Shown here in pieces: positions 11,426-21,696 of a stretch of DNA of 64,000 nt (its first letter is position 1; every line of letters starts with the position of its first letter). The DNA lies in contig NC_133324.1 in assembly GCF_042186555.1 (NCBI RefSeq), positions 72,220,189 to 72,284,188 of the forward strand, read 5' to 3'. This DNA comes from Aquarana catesbeiana (lineage: Eukaryota; Chordata; Amphibia; Anura; Ranidae). The translations under genes were made by a program, and so were the position numbers. The notes below the pieces were generated by a model, which worked only from the letters and a program-made list of their open reading frames with translations, did no database searches and was not told the origin of the DNA.

Positions 11426-11447
11426 TTTTTTTTTTTTTTTTTTTATA

Positions 11448-13071
11448 CAGTATCTCACAAAAGTGAGTACACCCCTCACATTTTTGTAAATATTTTATTA
11501 TATCTTTTTATGTGACAACACTGAAGAAATGACACTTTGCTACAATGTAAAGTAGTGAGTGTACAGCTTGTATAACAGTGTAAATTTGCTGTCCCCTCAA
11601 AATAACTCAACACACAGCCATTAATGTCTAAACCGCTGGCAACAAAAGTGAGTACACCCTTAGGTGAAAATGTCCAAATTGGGCCCAAAGTGCCAATATT
11701 TTTTATGGCCACCATTATTTTCCAGCACCGTCTTAACCCTCTTATGCATGGAGTTCACCAGAGCTTTACAGGTTGCCACTGGTGTCCTCTTCCACTCCTC
11801 CATGACGACTTCACGGAGCTGGTGAATGTTAGAGACCTTGCGATCCTCCACCTTCCTTTTTAGGATGCTCCACAGATGCTTGATAGGGTTTAGATCTGGA
11901 GACATGCTTGGCCAGTCCATCACCTTTACCCTCAGCTTCTTTAGCAAGGCACTGGTTGTCTTGGAGGTGTGTTTGGGGTCGTTATCATGTTGGAATACTG
12001 CCCTGCGGCCCAGTCTCCGAAGGGAGGGGATCATGCTCTGCTTCAGTATGTCACAGTACATTTTGGCATTCATGGTTCCCTCAATGAACTGTAGCTCCCC
12101 AGTGCCGGCAGTACTCATGCAGCCCCAGACCATGACACTCCCACCACCATGCTTGACTGTAGGCAAGACAAACTCTGTACTCACCTGGTTGCCGCCACAC
12201 ACGCTTGACACCATCTGAACCAAAAAAGTTTGTTTGTCTCATCAGACCACATGACACGGCTCACAGTAATCCATGTCCTTAGTCTGCTTGATTCAGCAAA
12301 CTGCAGGCTTTCTTGTGCATCATCTTTAGAAGAGGCTTCCTTCTGGGACAACAGCCATGCAGACCAATTTGATGCAGTATAAGTCGTATGGTCTGAGCAC
12401 TGATAGGCTGACCTCCCAGCCCTTCAACCTATGCAACAATGCTGGCAGCACTCATACGTCTATTTCCCAAAGACAATCAGGATAGGACGTTGAGCACGTG
12501 CACTCAACTTCTTTGGTCGACCATGGCGAGGCCTGTTCTGAGGGAAACCTGTCCTGTTAAGCCGCTGTATGGTCTTGGCCACCGTGCTGCAATTCAGTTT
12601 CAGGGTCTTGCCAATCTTCTTATAGCCCAGGCCATCTTTATGTAGAGAAACAATTCTTTTTTTCAGATCCTCAGAGAGTTCTTTGCTATGAGGTGCCATG
12701 TTGAACTTCCAGTCACCAGTATGAGAGAGTGAGAGCGATAACACCAAATTTAACACACCTGCTCCCCATTCACACCTGAGACCTTGTAACACTAACGAGT
12801 CACATGACACTGGGGAGGGAAAATGGCTAATTGGGCCCAATTTGGACATTTTCACTTAGGGGTGTACTCACTTTTGTTGCCAGCAGTTTAGACATTATTG
12901 CCTGTGTGTTGAGTTATTTTGAGGGGACAGCAAATTTACTCTGTTATACAAGCTGTACACTCACTACTTTACATTGTAGCAAAGTGTCATTTCTTCAGTG
13001 TTGTCACATGAAAAGATAGAATAAAATATTTACAAAAATGTGAGGGGTGTACTCACTTTTGTGAGATACTG
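11448..13071 (-). mobile_element. Near full-length Tc1-like transposon (1,624 bp)
   Basis: Begins CAGTATCTCACAAAAGTGAG and ends with its complement, flanked by TA (11446-11447, 13072-13073). Each terminal repeat is about 230-250 bp and carries two copies of the ACAAAAGTGAGTACACCC motif, an outer one (from 11457) and an inner one (from 11643), mirrored on the right. This is the IR/DR arrangement seen in Sleeping Beauty-like elements. The interior carries a broken transposase on the - strand. Confidence 0.93.
11660..12714 (-). pseudogene. Tc1 transposase pseudogene
   Basis: On the - strand the start of the gene reads MAPHSKELSEDLKKRIVSLH (N-terminal helix-turn-helix) and continues to GFPQNRPRHGRPKKLS. 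The frame is then lost between about 12459 and 12224, around the first catalytic Asp region. The second half reads through VFQHDNDPKHTSK (second Asp) and SPDLNPIKHLW to a stop. In this family the last motif is NPIEHLW, with Glu catalytic; here it is Lys (AAG for GAG). The protein is therefore doubly inactivated. The sequence runs into the left terminal repeat. Confidence 0.9.
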
Positions 13072-13073
13072 TA

Positions 13074-13679
13074 TATAATATAGAAAATGACACATGGTTG
13101 TTACTACAGAATTAGAGATTAATCCCATTTATAATAAAACTCCCATATGTTTGAAGGGTCAGTGCCGCTGACGTTCCGGGAACCCTCAGCTAGCTGCAGC
13201 TGTCACCTTTTTCTCTGTAGATTAACTCTGCTGAAGAGAAAAGCGGCTTCATTTTGTGCTTGTCATTTGCCCAGGAAGTTAAAGCAAATTGTAATGAGGG
13301 AATCACAGCAGGACGGCCTTCTAACAAATGAGAGGCATATATTGACTGACAGGCAACATGCCATTTCAGTGATACATTTATTTTCATACATCGTTCCTCA
13401 AGGTCACTTTGTGCTCTCATTGGAAGCCTGGGTTCTGAGAAACCATGTGACCTACGCTGCAAACGCCACCAGTGCTATATGGAGGGGGGTTACTGTATAT
13501 CCGCCGTGGTGGATGTGTTTGGAATATACCTACTACTAAAACTGTTTATAGACCACGATGGTGCTGAATGCTTCAGATCTCCTAGATCACGATAGCACCA
13601 TCAGGAATCTTGAGGTTACAACCCAGAATGTAGGGCTGTAAGTTAGTAAAATAAATGTCCAATTCATGCTCCTTTTATT

Positions 13680-13680
<1 letters not shown>
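13074..13680. other. Unassigned intron sequence
   Basis: An open frame at 13147-13539 (130 codons, +) has no recognisable domain. Nothing else seen. Confidence 0.3.

Positions 13681-13728
<48 letters not shown>
13681..13728. repeat. (TA)n microsatellite
   Basis: About 48 bp of alternating AT with one interruption; likely polymorphic. Confidence 0.9.
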
Positions 13729-13730
<2 letters not shown>

Positions 13731-13739
13731 ATTATAGAG

Positions 13740-14080
13740 GGGAAAAGACCTAATTCTGTCAATTTGTAACTTTTTGTGACCCCATAGGGGAGATTTTCCA
13801 GCACTTCCTGACCCTGCAACGCTAGTGCAAGAAGCTGAGGATGTGGTAGTCAACAGTACAGGATGGCTCAGGCGGCAATAAAGGAAATGCCAAAATTGTA
13901 ACCCTTCCTCACTCTGCTAAAGATGTGTTTTTGTCTATGTCCTATGTACTAGAGATTTCCGAACACTTCCTGTCCTGGGAATATTTCCCAGATAGGGACA
14001 CAGCCAGCAATAAATCCTGATGGAGGTTCTAAGCTTCCCCTAGTCTATAAACTTTGGGCTTTAGTTTGGAGACTAGGTAG
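13740..14080. repeat. Degenerate dispersed-repeat fragment
   Basis: Segments such as GGGAGATTTTCCAGCACTTCCTG and 'GGGACACAGCCAGCAATAAA' resemble the interior of the TTAA element at 29009-30371. No ends visible. Confidence 0.35.
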
Positions 14081-14257
14081 GTAATTATTTTTCATCTTGC
14101 TTTTACATCTAGGTATGTAAATGTAAAGTTTTTTTTATTAACCTTTTTGTGTGTTTTTTTATTTTTTTTTATTTAACTGTGTGCATTAGACAGCCATATT
14201 TTCTTGCAAATACACTATATTGCCAAAAGTATTGGGACGCCTGTCTTTACATGAACT

Positions 14258-15219
14258 TTAACCACTTGCCTATAGGGCAGTTTCTCCCCCTTCCTGCCCC
14301 AGCCATTTTTCAACTTTCAGCGCTGTCACAATTTAAATGACAATTGCACGGTCATGCAACACCCAAACAACATTTTTATCATTTTCTTCATACAAATAGA
14401 GCTTTATTTTGGTGGTATTTAATCACTGCAGGGTTTTTTATCTTATACTAAAAAAAAATTTTAAAAAGACTGAAAATTTTGAAAAAAAAAAAAGTTTCTT
14501 AGTTAGTCTGTCAGTAAATTTTGTAAATAAGTAATTTTTCTCCTTCACTGATGAGGCGGCACTAATATGCCGCACTGATAGGTGGCACTGTTGGGCACTA
14601 ATAGGTGGCATGCATGGGCGGCATGGATAGGCGGCACTGATGGCGCTGATGGGAGGCACTGATGAGCACTAAAAGGCAGCAGTGACTAGCATCACTAATG
14701 GTTACTGATTGGTGTCACTGATGAGCACTGATTGGTGGCATGCATAGGCGGCACTGAAAGGGGGCATGGATAGGCGGCACTGATGGGCACGAATAGGCGG
14801 CACTGATGGGAGGCATTGATGGGCAGCACTGATGAGCACTAAAAGGCAGCAGTCACTGGCATCACTGATGGGCACTGATTGGTGTCACTGATGTGCACTG
14901 ATTGGTGGTGCTGATGGGCACTGATTGGTGGCACGGGGGGGATTTACTGTAATCAGGGCACTGAGGATCAGTGCTTTGATAACATGTCCGGGTGTTCCCT
15001 GTGAGGAGATGCTGCTGATCGGCACTACTCACCACACACTCAGTCAGTGTGAGGCAATGAGAGCCGATTTACGGCACTTCTGCATTTACATGTGACCGGC
15101 TGTGATTGGACACAGCCGATCACATGGTTAAAGAGCCGCGCTGTAATATGACATCCACCCAGAACGGGAGCCGCACTGTCCCTCCATCATTTGACAGTGG
15201 GCAGGCAGCAAGCGGTTAA
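14258..15219. mobile_element. TTAA element with CCACTT termini (copy 3)
   Basis: TTAACCACTTGCCTATAGG at the left and GGCAGCAAGCGGTTAA at the right, both with TTAA. The interior holds the minisatellite at 14556-14935. It shares TTAA 15216-15219 with the next element. Confidence 0.72.
14556..14935. repeat. Degenerate minisatellite, GGCACTGAT-type units
   Basis: About 380 bp built from variants of GGCGGCACTGAT, GGGCACTGATTGGTG and GAGCACTAAAAGGCAGCA. Higher-order units of about 120-200 bp repeat: the run from GGCATGCATGGGCGG to the GGCAGCAGTGAC block recurs later. Expansion inside a transposon. Confidence 0.8.
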
Positions 15220-15679
15220 AGTGGTTGTAAAGGCAGAAGGTTTTTTTATCTTAATGCATTCAATGCATTAAGATTTAAAGCCTTCTATGTGCAGCAGCCC
15301 CCCCTAATACCTACCTGAGCCCCATCTAGATCCAGCGATGTTGCACAAGAAACTCAGCTGTCCAGGACTCTCCTCCTCATAGGCTGAGACTGCAGCGCCA
15401 TTGGCTCCTGCTGTTGTCAGTCAGTGAGGAGAGAGGGGATGGGCCTGGGCTGTAGCTCTGCGTCTGAATGGACACAGGGAGCCTTGGCTCGTGGTGCCCC
15501 CATAGAAAGCTGCTTGCTGTGGGGGCACTCAACCGGAGGGAGAGGCCAGGGACACCAGCGAGGGACCCGAGAAGAGAAGGATCTGGGCTGCTCTGTACAA
15601 AACCACTGGACAGAGCAGGTAAGTATAACATGTTTGTTGGTTTTAACAAAAAAAAAACGAGGCTTTAGTATCACTTTAA
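15216..15679. mobile_element. TTAA element, AGTGGTTGTAAAGG family (copy 1)
   Basis: The left end TTAAAGTGGTTGTAAAGGC is followed by a TATCTTAATGCATT...AATGCATTAAGAT hairpin. The right end is AGTATCACTTTAA. It is 464 bp and shares its left TTAA with the preceding element. The same family is at 20194-20653 and 36526-37000. Confidence 0.78.
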
Positions 15680-15745
15680 TGGCATGCCCATCTTAGTCCG
15701 TAGGGTTCAATATCGAGTGGGCCCACCCTTTGCAGCTATAACAGC

Positions 15746-15960
15746 TTCACTTCCTGTTTTGGCTAAGAGACAGAAAGTGAAGGGAAATTTCCCCAAATGG
15801 GACACAGATGACAAAAAACTTACAGGGGTTATAACCCTCCCTTACCAAAAATGAAAACATCAACATAGCACTGTACTGTATGTACTTTACTTTTTACCAA
15901 GCAATGTATGTATTTCAATTGTGCATTTAGCCTGGAGTTCAGATTTAATCCATTCCTTCC
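15746..15960. repeat. Dispersed-repeat fragment (CTTCCTGTTTTGGC type)
   Basis: CACTTCCTGTTTTGGC, GAAGGGAAATTTCCCCAA and GGACACAGATGACA match the right part of the element at 29009-30371 and the segment at 46484-46700. Truncated. Confidence 0.45.
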
Positions 15961-16288
15961 CTATGATCTATATTTTACTTCTGGGGGGGCCAAGGGTTGC
16001 GTCTCATCATAGAGGTCAGATATCTATACATCTTCACGTTTCCTTTCCTGTTCTGGAGCTAAAACACAGTTGAGGAAAGATGACACAAGTAATGCTTATA
16101 AGGGTGCTATAAGTGGTGACTGTTTTAACAAATTCATCCTTACAGGCATGATTTGGTAGAGTCCATAAGATGTAGGGGTTTGATCCCTAAATCTTATGCA
16201 CTGGATTTGCGCTATTGTGTTTTTAAACATAAAAATGTGCATTGCTTTAATGCAGCCCATTCATTAGGTGCTGTTTTTCTTTTTTTTT

Positions 16289-16859
16289 AACTTAGGGATT
16301 GATTTACTAGAGGGTGCAAAATCTGGTTGAGCTCTGCATAGAAACCAATCAGCTTCCAGATTCTTTGTCAAAGCTTCGTTGAACAAGCTGAAGTTAGAAG
16401 CCGATTGGCTACCATGCACAACTGCACCAGATTTTGCACTCTCCGGTTTTAGTTACGCCCCTTTTGCACGGGCTGTCCGATCAGGTCTGCCTGTCAGTTT
16501 TTCAGGTGGACCTGATGGGACCCTCCAGTTTCTTCTATGGAGAGGCGGATGACACCCACCACCATCCGCTCCGATCCTGTCTGCCAAAAAACAGACGGAT
16601 TGGTAGTCCTATTCCCCATCCCTACTGCTGATCGGATCAGATGGCATCTGATGGAAACAAAGAGGTGGTCTATTTCCATCCGATTGCCCCATAGAGGAGA
16701 GGGGGACTGTGTCTGTGTCCACTCTGCATAGCGGAGCAGACACGGACCTGTCATCTGCCTGCTCAGTGGGGATCAGCAGAGAGATCCCCCGCTGAGCAAG
16801 CGGATTCCGCTTAGCGGAGGCGCCCGTATAAAAGGGGCCTAAATCAATCCCCATGTTTC
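16289..16859. mobile_element. Palindromic MITE (copy 1), split by a Harbinger-like element
   Basis: GATTTACTAGAGGGTGCAAA...GAGCTCTGCATAGAAACC is mirrored by TGCACCAGATTTTGCACTC. The outermost right arm resumes as AAATCAATCCCC after the insertion at 16456-16839. Further copies are at 17214-17381 and 41020-41170. Confidence 0.65.
16456..16839. mobile_element. Harbinger-like MITE nested in palindromic MITE
   Basis: Termini CGCCCCTTTTGCACGGGC and GCCCGTATAAAAGGGGCC are inverted repeats, flanked by TTA (16453-16455) and TAA (16840-16842). 384 bp. Confidence 0.7.
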
Positions 16860-17213
16860 AGAAAAACAGCACCTAATGGGCTTTCTTAAAGCAATGCAAA
16901 TTATTATGCAGCAGACCATGCTGACTGTAGCTCGTCTTCAAGGTTGAATGACATCGGGTGTTATTTAACCCAATTCCTGTGAACCCAGGCTGCCATGGAC
17001 CCTTCCTGTTTGTAGGGAGATCATGCTTTGTTCCTGTATCTCATTTGTGATCCTGTGTTGTCATCACTGTTACAGGGGCTTCCAACAGAGTCTACAAGAG
17101 GCAGTTTCAATACATACCTACCTTGAGAAATGCCATGCAGCCATGGCTGGAGTGCACCCACAAAAGGCCCTGTGCACAGAAACCAGAGTGGGGTTTGTTC
17201 TGCACTATGTGTT

Positions 17214-17381
17214 TGATTTACTAAAACTGGAGCATGCAAAATCTGGTGCAGCTCTGCATAGAAACCAATCAGCTAGCAAGATTCCTTGTCAAAGCTTCAT
17301 TGAACAAACTGAAGTTAGAAGCTGATTGGCTACCATGCATAACTGCACCAGATTTTGCACTCCCCAGTTATAGTAAGTAAC
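17214..17381. mobile_element. Palindromic MITE (copy 2)
   Basis: The left arm ATTTACTAAAACTGGAGC...GCAAAATCTGGTGCAGC is mirrored by GCACCAGATTTTGCACTCC...AGTTATAGTAAGT. About 165 bp, uninterrupted. It shows the complete form of the element at 16289. Confidence 0.7.
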
Positions 17382-17384
17382 CCC

Positions 17385-17770
17385 CGATGGGTTTTACTTC
17401 CTCTTTTGCCCCTTCGCAAGTCCTGCAAATGAAAAGCATAATGGGCTAGTATGCATGGCATATATGACACTTACCTGCAAACGAAGCCCACGCTGTCCCC
17501 TATGCAGGCTGTGTCCATCTTCGCCCCTCACTCCGGCTCTGTGACTGGCTGGAGCTGCCGGAGCCGCACTGGGCACACGCTGTTGGAAGGAACAGCACGG
17601 TGGTCTGTTTTTTCACAGTGCATGCGCCGATGACGACATCGGCACACTACAAATGAAATATCTCCTAAACGGCGCATGTTTAGGAGGTCTTTCCATTACC
17701 TATAGGTAACCCCTTATTCTAGGCTTACCTATAGGTAAAAGTTACTTAAAAGGGTTTACGACCACTTTAA
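17385..17770. mobile_element. TTAA element, relative of 49264-49724
   Basis: Shares with 49264-49724 the GCATAATGGGCTAGTATGCA block, the CTCCTAAAC...GTTTAGGAG hairpin and the CCTATAGGTAA...TTACCTATAGG hairpin. The right end is TTACGACCACTTTAA. The left end is unclear. Confidence 0.6.
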
Positions 17771-18956
17771 TGTACCACACTGTGATGCACTGCAGTACTT
17801 ATGCGTTGGCAAGGTGCATTGTGTTGTCATTTAGAATGAATGGCACCGCAGGGCACCAACTTGCACAATGCCCATTGCAACAGTGTGAATCTGGCATCAG
17901 TGAATGATGTCTAGTTTGTAAAAGTCAACCTTTTAAATGTGGTGCATGTTTTTTTCTTTTTTATTTATGGGCTCCCCAGTCTTCTTCAGGACCCGTCCAC
18001 ACATACTTCCTTTCCTATTTAATTTTATCATGTCAGTAAGTTCACTAAGATCAACAAACTACAAACAGTTGCAACTTGCTTACTGCAAGCATTTTTCCAA
18101 ACAGCACTTTGTTCATGTTTGATGGGCGTCGGGTCAATCAAGTATTTTGATTAAAAGTTGCAGAATGATAAAAAATAAATGACTAGTAAAGTTTTAGAAG
18201 TTCATTGAAATATTTAACATTTATTAAAGCAAAACTTTTTAATTGTACAGGCTCATAAAACATAAAGAATATTTCTGTAACTTGCATTTATGATAACCGA
18301 CGGCATATTGCAGAATACACAAGTCTTAAGTCCTTGGCAACAAAAACCGCATGCTGAAATGAAAGTGTGTGGACGTCAGGAGACAGTGGTAGGAGGTCTT
18401 TGTACAGGCCGGGGAGGATTTGATGCAATGATTATCCAGTGGAACTGCAGTCAACATTTCGAACAGATGGAATGTTGTGTCACAAAGTTTTATCAAAGCA
18501 GCCCAATAAGTTATGCTGTTTGGTGTAGCAGAACAGCTTAGGAGCGAGTGTAGAACACACGCGCACAAGCATTCCTAATCATTAGAGATCAAGAGCTGCT
18601 GGATTAACAAGTCTTTGGACAATGGTCTGATCTGAAGGAGGCACAGCTGGACGCAGCTACAGTTCAAATCAAAAGCCATAAACGTATGCGCCAAGCACAT
18701 CACACGTGCGCTAACCAGCAAAGTGCAAGCAGAAGCTTCTTTTTTTTTTAATATTTAATGTAGGACTGGTAAGAAGTACTTGCTTTTGTAATGTACAGTA
18801 ACCCTCCGATAGAAATTAGATGGAAATGTTTACAGCACACAAACAAAACTGCATGTCATGCATCTACAACAAACATTTGTATGAAGTGGTGGGTGATAAA
18901 GACTTAAGCTATTAAGATCGTTGGATGATGTGAACTGCAGTTAAGTATCGTTTTAA
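17771..18956. other. Mostly unassigned intron sequence
   Basis: 17771-17900 looks like a Harbinger-type fragment (CAACAGTGTGAATCTGGC). The remainder to 18956 shows no element ends and no recognisable coding sequence, and may be unique intron. Confidence 0.35.
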
Positions 18957-19301
18957 GTCAAGTACACACTATATATTTTTTTTTTCATTCAACCCAACGA
19001 AAAAAAAAAAAAAAAAAAACAGAGCTCAGGAGGAGATCCTGTACTAACAATCCAATGTCAGTACAGCATTCTCCCCTCTGAGCTATTGTGTTCTAACAGG
19101 GGGACAGCCCCCCTCCAGAACACATCGGTCAGTGCTCTCAGCCGTTAGTTGAGCGCGCTGATCAGATGCCGAAGGCAGACATTTTTCGGTCGTGCCTCCT
19201 TGACAGAAGCTGGACCAGCTGCCGTAAACACAGGCCGAATGTCGGACAGTTTTTATTGAACCTGGCGATACCACCTGATATTCAGCCCATGTGTATGGGG
19301 C
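18957..19301. mobile_element. Harbinger-like MITE, diverged
   Basis: The left terminus GTCAAGTACACACTATA after TAA and the right terminus CCCATGTGTATGGGGC before TAT are imperfect inverted repeats. The interior is GC-rich on the right. Confidence 0.5.
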
Positions 19302-19575
19302 TATACTCTTTGCATTAGCTGTTTCAATAATGTTAAGTCAGCTTTTTTCCTTCTCTTTTTAAAAGTTGTTCTCGCCCCTATGGTGGGGCATGAGGCACCC
19401 CTTCCTTTCCTTTCTCCCTCTCCCCCTTTTTTTTCCCCTTTGTTTTTTTTCAGTGGGCCAGGCCTGGAGTTTTTGGATGATCCTCTTCTCCAGTCCCATC
19501 ACTCCCCTCCCTTTTTTTTTCCTTTTTATCCCTTCACTATGTCTGCATATATAGAAATAGAGGGAGCCTCTATAG

Positions 19576-19726
19576 CAGGGATATGCAATTAGCGGACCTC
19601 CAGCTGTTGCAAAACTACAAGTCCCATCATGCCTCTGGGTGTCATGCTTGTGGCTATCAGAGTCTTGCTATGCCTCATGGGACTTGTAGTTGTAACAGCT
19701 GGAGGTCCACTAATTGCATATCCCTG
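19576..19726. mobile_element. hAT MITE, 151 bp (copy A)
   Basis: Termini CAGGGATATGCAATTAGC and TAATTGCATATCCCTG are flanked by CTCTATAG (19568-19575) and CTGTATAG (19727-19734), 7 of 8 identical. Strong full-length palindromic character. Nearly identical to 47741-47891. Confidence 0.9.
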
Positions 19727-19751
19727 CTGTATAGCAATAAAATAATAAAGA

Positions 19752-19849
19752 AAAGCGATCGGATGCTTGGTCCCCAACCAAGCCGAGATAGTCCAGTTGC
19801 CCCTGTTCTCTAAGAAGGCTTGGTTGGGGACCAAGCATCCGATCGCTTT
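19752..19849. repeat. Perfect 33-bp-arm hairpin with 32-nt loop
   Basis: The left arm 19752-19784 (AAAGCGATCGGATGCTTGG... to AAGCC) and the right arm 19817-19849 (GGCTTGG... to CGCTTT) are exact reverse complements over 33 bp, around a 32-nt loop. It lies 26 bp after the hAT MITE. No family recognised. Confidence 0.9.
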
Positions 19850-20193
19850 ATGTCTGCATATATGTATGATAACACACACTGAAACCTTTGCTTGAGTTTT
19901 CAACCCTTATCTTTTATTATTTCATAAGGTCCTACTAATATGACTCCTTTCTGTTTGAGAATAAACCCTGATCTCTTCTATGAATGGAGTCCCATTTTTT
20001 TTGTTTCTGAATATATGTGGGAATGACAGTAATATGGATCTCGAGTGATCGTTCTTGTAGTCAGAAACTGTTCTATGGATAGTTAACCTTTGTTATAATG
20101 TGTGTTTTCTCTCCAGTCAATGCCTTTTTCTGTTCCAGCATGGTCCTGTGTGCAAGGCCAGCTTTATAAAGACATGGTTTGGTGTGGAGAAAC

Positions 20194-20653
20194 TTAAAGT
20201 AATTGTAAAGTCTCGTTTTTTTTTTTTTTAAATAACAAACATCTTCTACTTACCCGCCCTATGCAGTAGTTTTGCACAGAACAGCCTGGATCTTCCTCTT
20301 CTCGGGTCTCTGGCTGGAGCTCCTGGCCCTTCCCTCCTGTTGATTGTCCCCACAGCAAGCAGATTGCTATGGGGGCACCCGAGCCTAGCCGCAGCTCTAT
20401 CTATCCATTCAGCTCCACCCCCTGTCACTCCTCATTGGCTAACTGAGTTTGATTGACAGCAGCGGGAGCCACTGGCGCCGCTGCTGTGTCTCAGCCAATC
20501 AGGAGGAAGAGTCCCGGACGGCCGATGCATTCGTGGACATCGCTAGATAGAGAGGGGCTCAGGTAAGTATTGGGGGGGGGGGGGCTGCTGCACACAGAAG
20601 GCTTAGAATGCATTAAGATAAAAAAAACCCTTCTGCCTTTACAACCACTTTAA
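20194..20653. mobile_element. TTAA element, AGTGGTTGTAAAGG family (copy 2)
   Basis: TTAAAGTAATTGTAAAGTC at the left and TTTACAACCACTTTAA at the right, TTAA both sides, 460 bp. The interior resembles copies 15216-15679 and 36526-37000 (ACAGCAAGC...TGCTATGGGGGCACC; AATGCATTAAGATAAAAAA). Confidence 0.8.
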
Positions 20654-21120
20654 GTGGTCCGCACAGAGCCCTGACCTCCAACTCACCAAATAGCTTTGGG
20701 TTAATTTAGAACACCAATTCCATAGTAATGCCTGCAAGCTCACATAGGTGCAATGGTCAGATGCCTACAAACTGTTGGTCATATCATGTAGATGTGAGAT
20801 TGTAGTGGGGAACCATCAAACATCAAGTCGTTTAAGAGGTAGACCAGAAAAACAGGTATGTAGCAGTGATTGTAGTTTGCACTGCACTTACCTCTTCCTT
20901 CTCATACCGGTTCTCACTTTTGAAATTTCTGTGGAGTTGATGTTCAGTGACAGTCACAAACACTGTCCACCATGCCATAAAGTGCAAAACTGATAAATAT
21001 CATATTAGAAAGGGTAATTGACCTCTTGCTAATAAAAAGTGATATTCAAGGCAAATGGGGGAATATGTATAATATGTAATTATGATTAATTCTTTTTTTA
21101 TGTTTTTATTTATTTTGCAG

Positions 21121-21225
21121 CATATCCATGGTCACAAAGGACCAATTACAGCAGTTTCTTTTGCCCCTGATGGACGTTATCTTGCCACTTACTCCAACAA
21201 AGACAGCCATATCTCCTTCTGGCAG
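21121..21225 (+). CDS. WDR7: WDR7 penultimate coding exon (WD-repeat blade)
   Basis: This 105-bp exon encodes 35 codons in frame from its first base, beginning HIHGHK and containing GPITAVSFAPDGRYL and ending HISFWQ. This is the GH...FW pattern of a WD40 blade, and I recognise it as the C-terminal WD region of WDR7. It is bounded by a TTTTGCAG acceptor and a CAG|GTAATA donor, and both junctions are phase 0. WDR7 (Rabconnectin-3 beta) pairs with DMXL1/DMXL2 in the complex that promotes V-ATPase assembly on synaptic vesicles and endosomes; that is family knowledge. The next exon continues exactly at MNTSLLG. No frameshift or stop is present, so the gene appears intact here. Confidence 0.95.
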
Positions 21226-21424
21226 GTAATACTTTTTTTGTGAAGGAAATAGCACACAATACTTTAGCAGTTCTTGAGTAGTGTTTGCTTTTAGGGTATT
21301 TATGGCCTCCAAATACGTGTTCAACATCTCCCAAATAAGTGTTTTGTTTAGGATGAAAGATAAGTATTAGGGGCAAGTAAAGTTTTAAGGGTTGAGTAAG
21401 CTCAAGTGTCAAGGTGGAGATTAA

Positions 21425-21696
21425 GCCCAGGTTCACACTGCTCAGACATGAAAGTCACGTGACTTCAGATCCGACTTAGCCCTGCAACTTCCGTCCGACT
21501 TTAATCCGACCTAATGTGACTTTTTATACTCTCTGGCATTGAAGTCGTATCAAAGTCGGAAAGTAGTGCAGGAACCTTTTCTAAAGTTGAGTTGGATCAG
21601 TTAAGATGGCTCTCATATGGAAACATTTAATTTGACATGTCATGCAACTTGTGCTCTCACAAGTCGGATCCCATGTCGCTCCAGGGTGAACCGGCA
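21425..21696. mobile_element. Harbinger-like MITE just after the WDR7 exon
   Basis: Termini GCCCAGGTTCACACTG and CCAGGGTGAACCGGCA are flanked by TAA (21422-21424, 21697-21699). It starts 200 bp downstream of the WDR7 splice donor. The interior (GTCCGACTTTAATCCGAC; AAAGTAGTGCAGGAACC) is shared with 50563-50826. Confidence 0.7.

Larger units (their letters stand above)
14213..15745. mobile_element. Tc1/mariner left end split by two TTAA elements
   Basis: Starts CACTATATTGCCAAAAGT after TA. After 45 bases it is interrupted at ACTTTAA by two abutting elements (14258-15219 and 15216-15679) and resumes TTAATGGCATGCCCATCTTA through CTATAACAGCTTCA. The rest of the transposon is missing, so it is 3'-truncated. 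Only about 115 bp of the host element remain. Confidence 0.7.
1..21120 (+). other. WDR7: WDR7 intron, 3' part (acceptor at 21119-21120)
   Basis: This is the sequence upstream of the WDR7 exon at 21121. It ends in a T-rich tract and a canonical TTTTGCAG acceptor. I looked for other exons with WD-repeat-like coding potential and found none, so I read the whole stretch as one intron whose 5' end lies outside the window. It is filled with DNA transposons, listed separately. That it is a single intron is inference. Confidence 0.6.

Noticed and set aside
14556..14935. Regularly repeated units that might suggest a CRISPR array
   Set aside because: Units are degenerate and contiguous without unique spacers, in a vertebrate genome and inside a transposon.
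20748..20993. Open frame just upstream of the WDR7 exon, with an internal ACAG|GTATGT donor-like site
   Set aside because: The translation does not resemble WDR7 or a WD repeat, and no suitable acceptor was seen.
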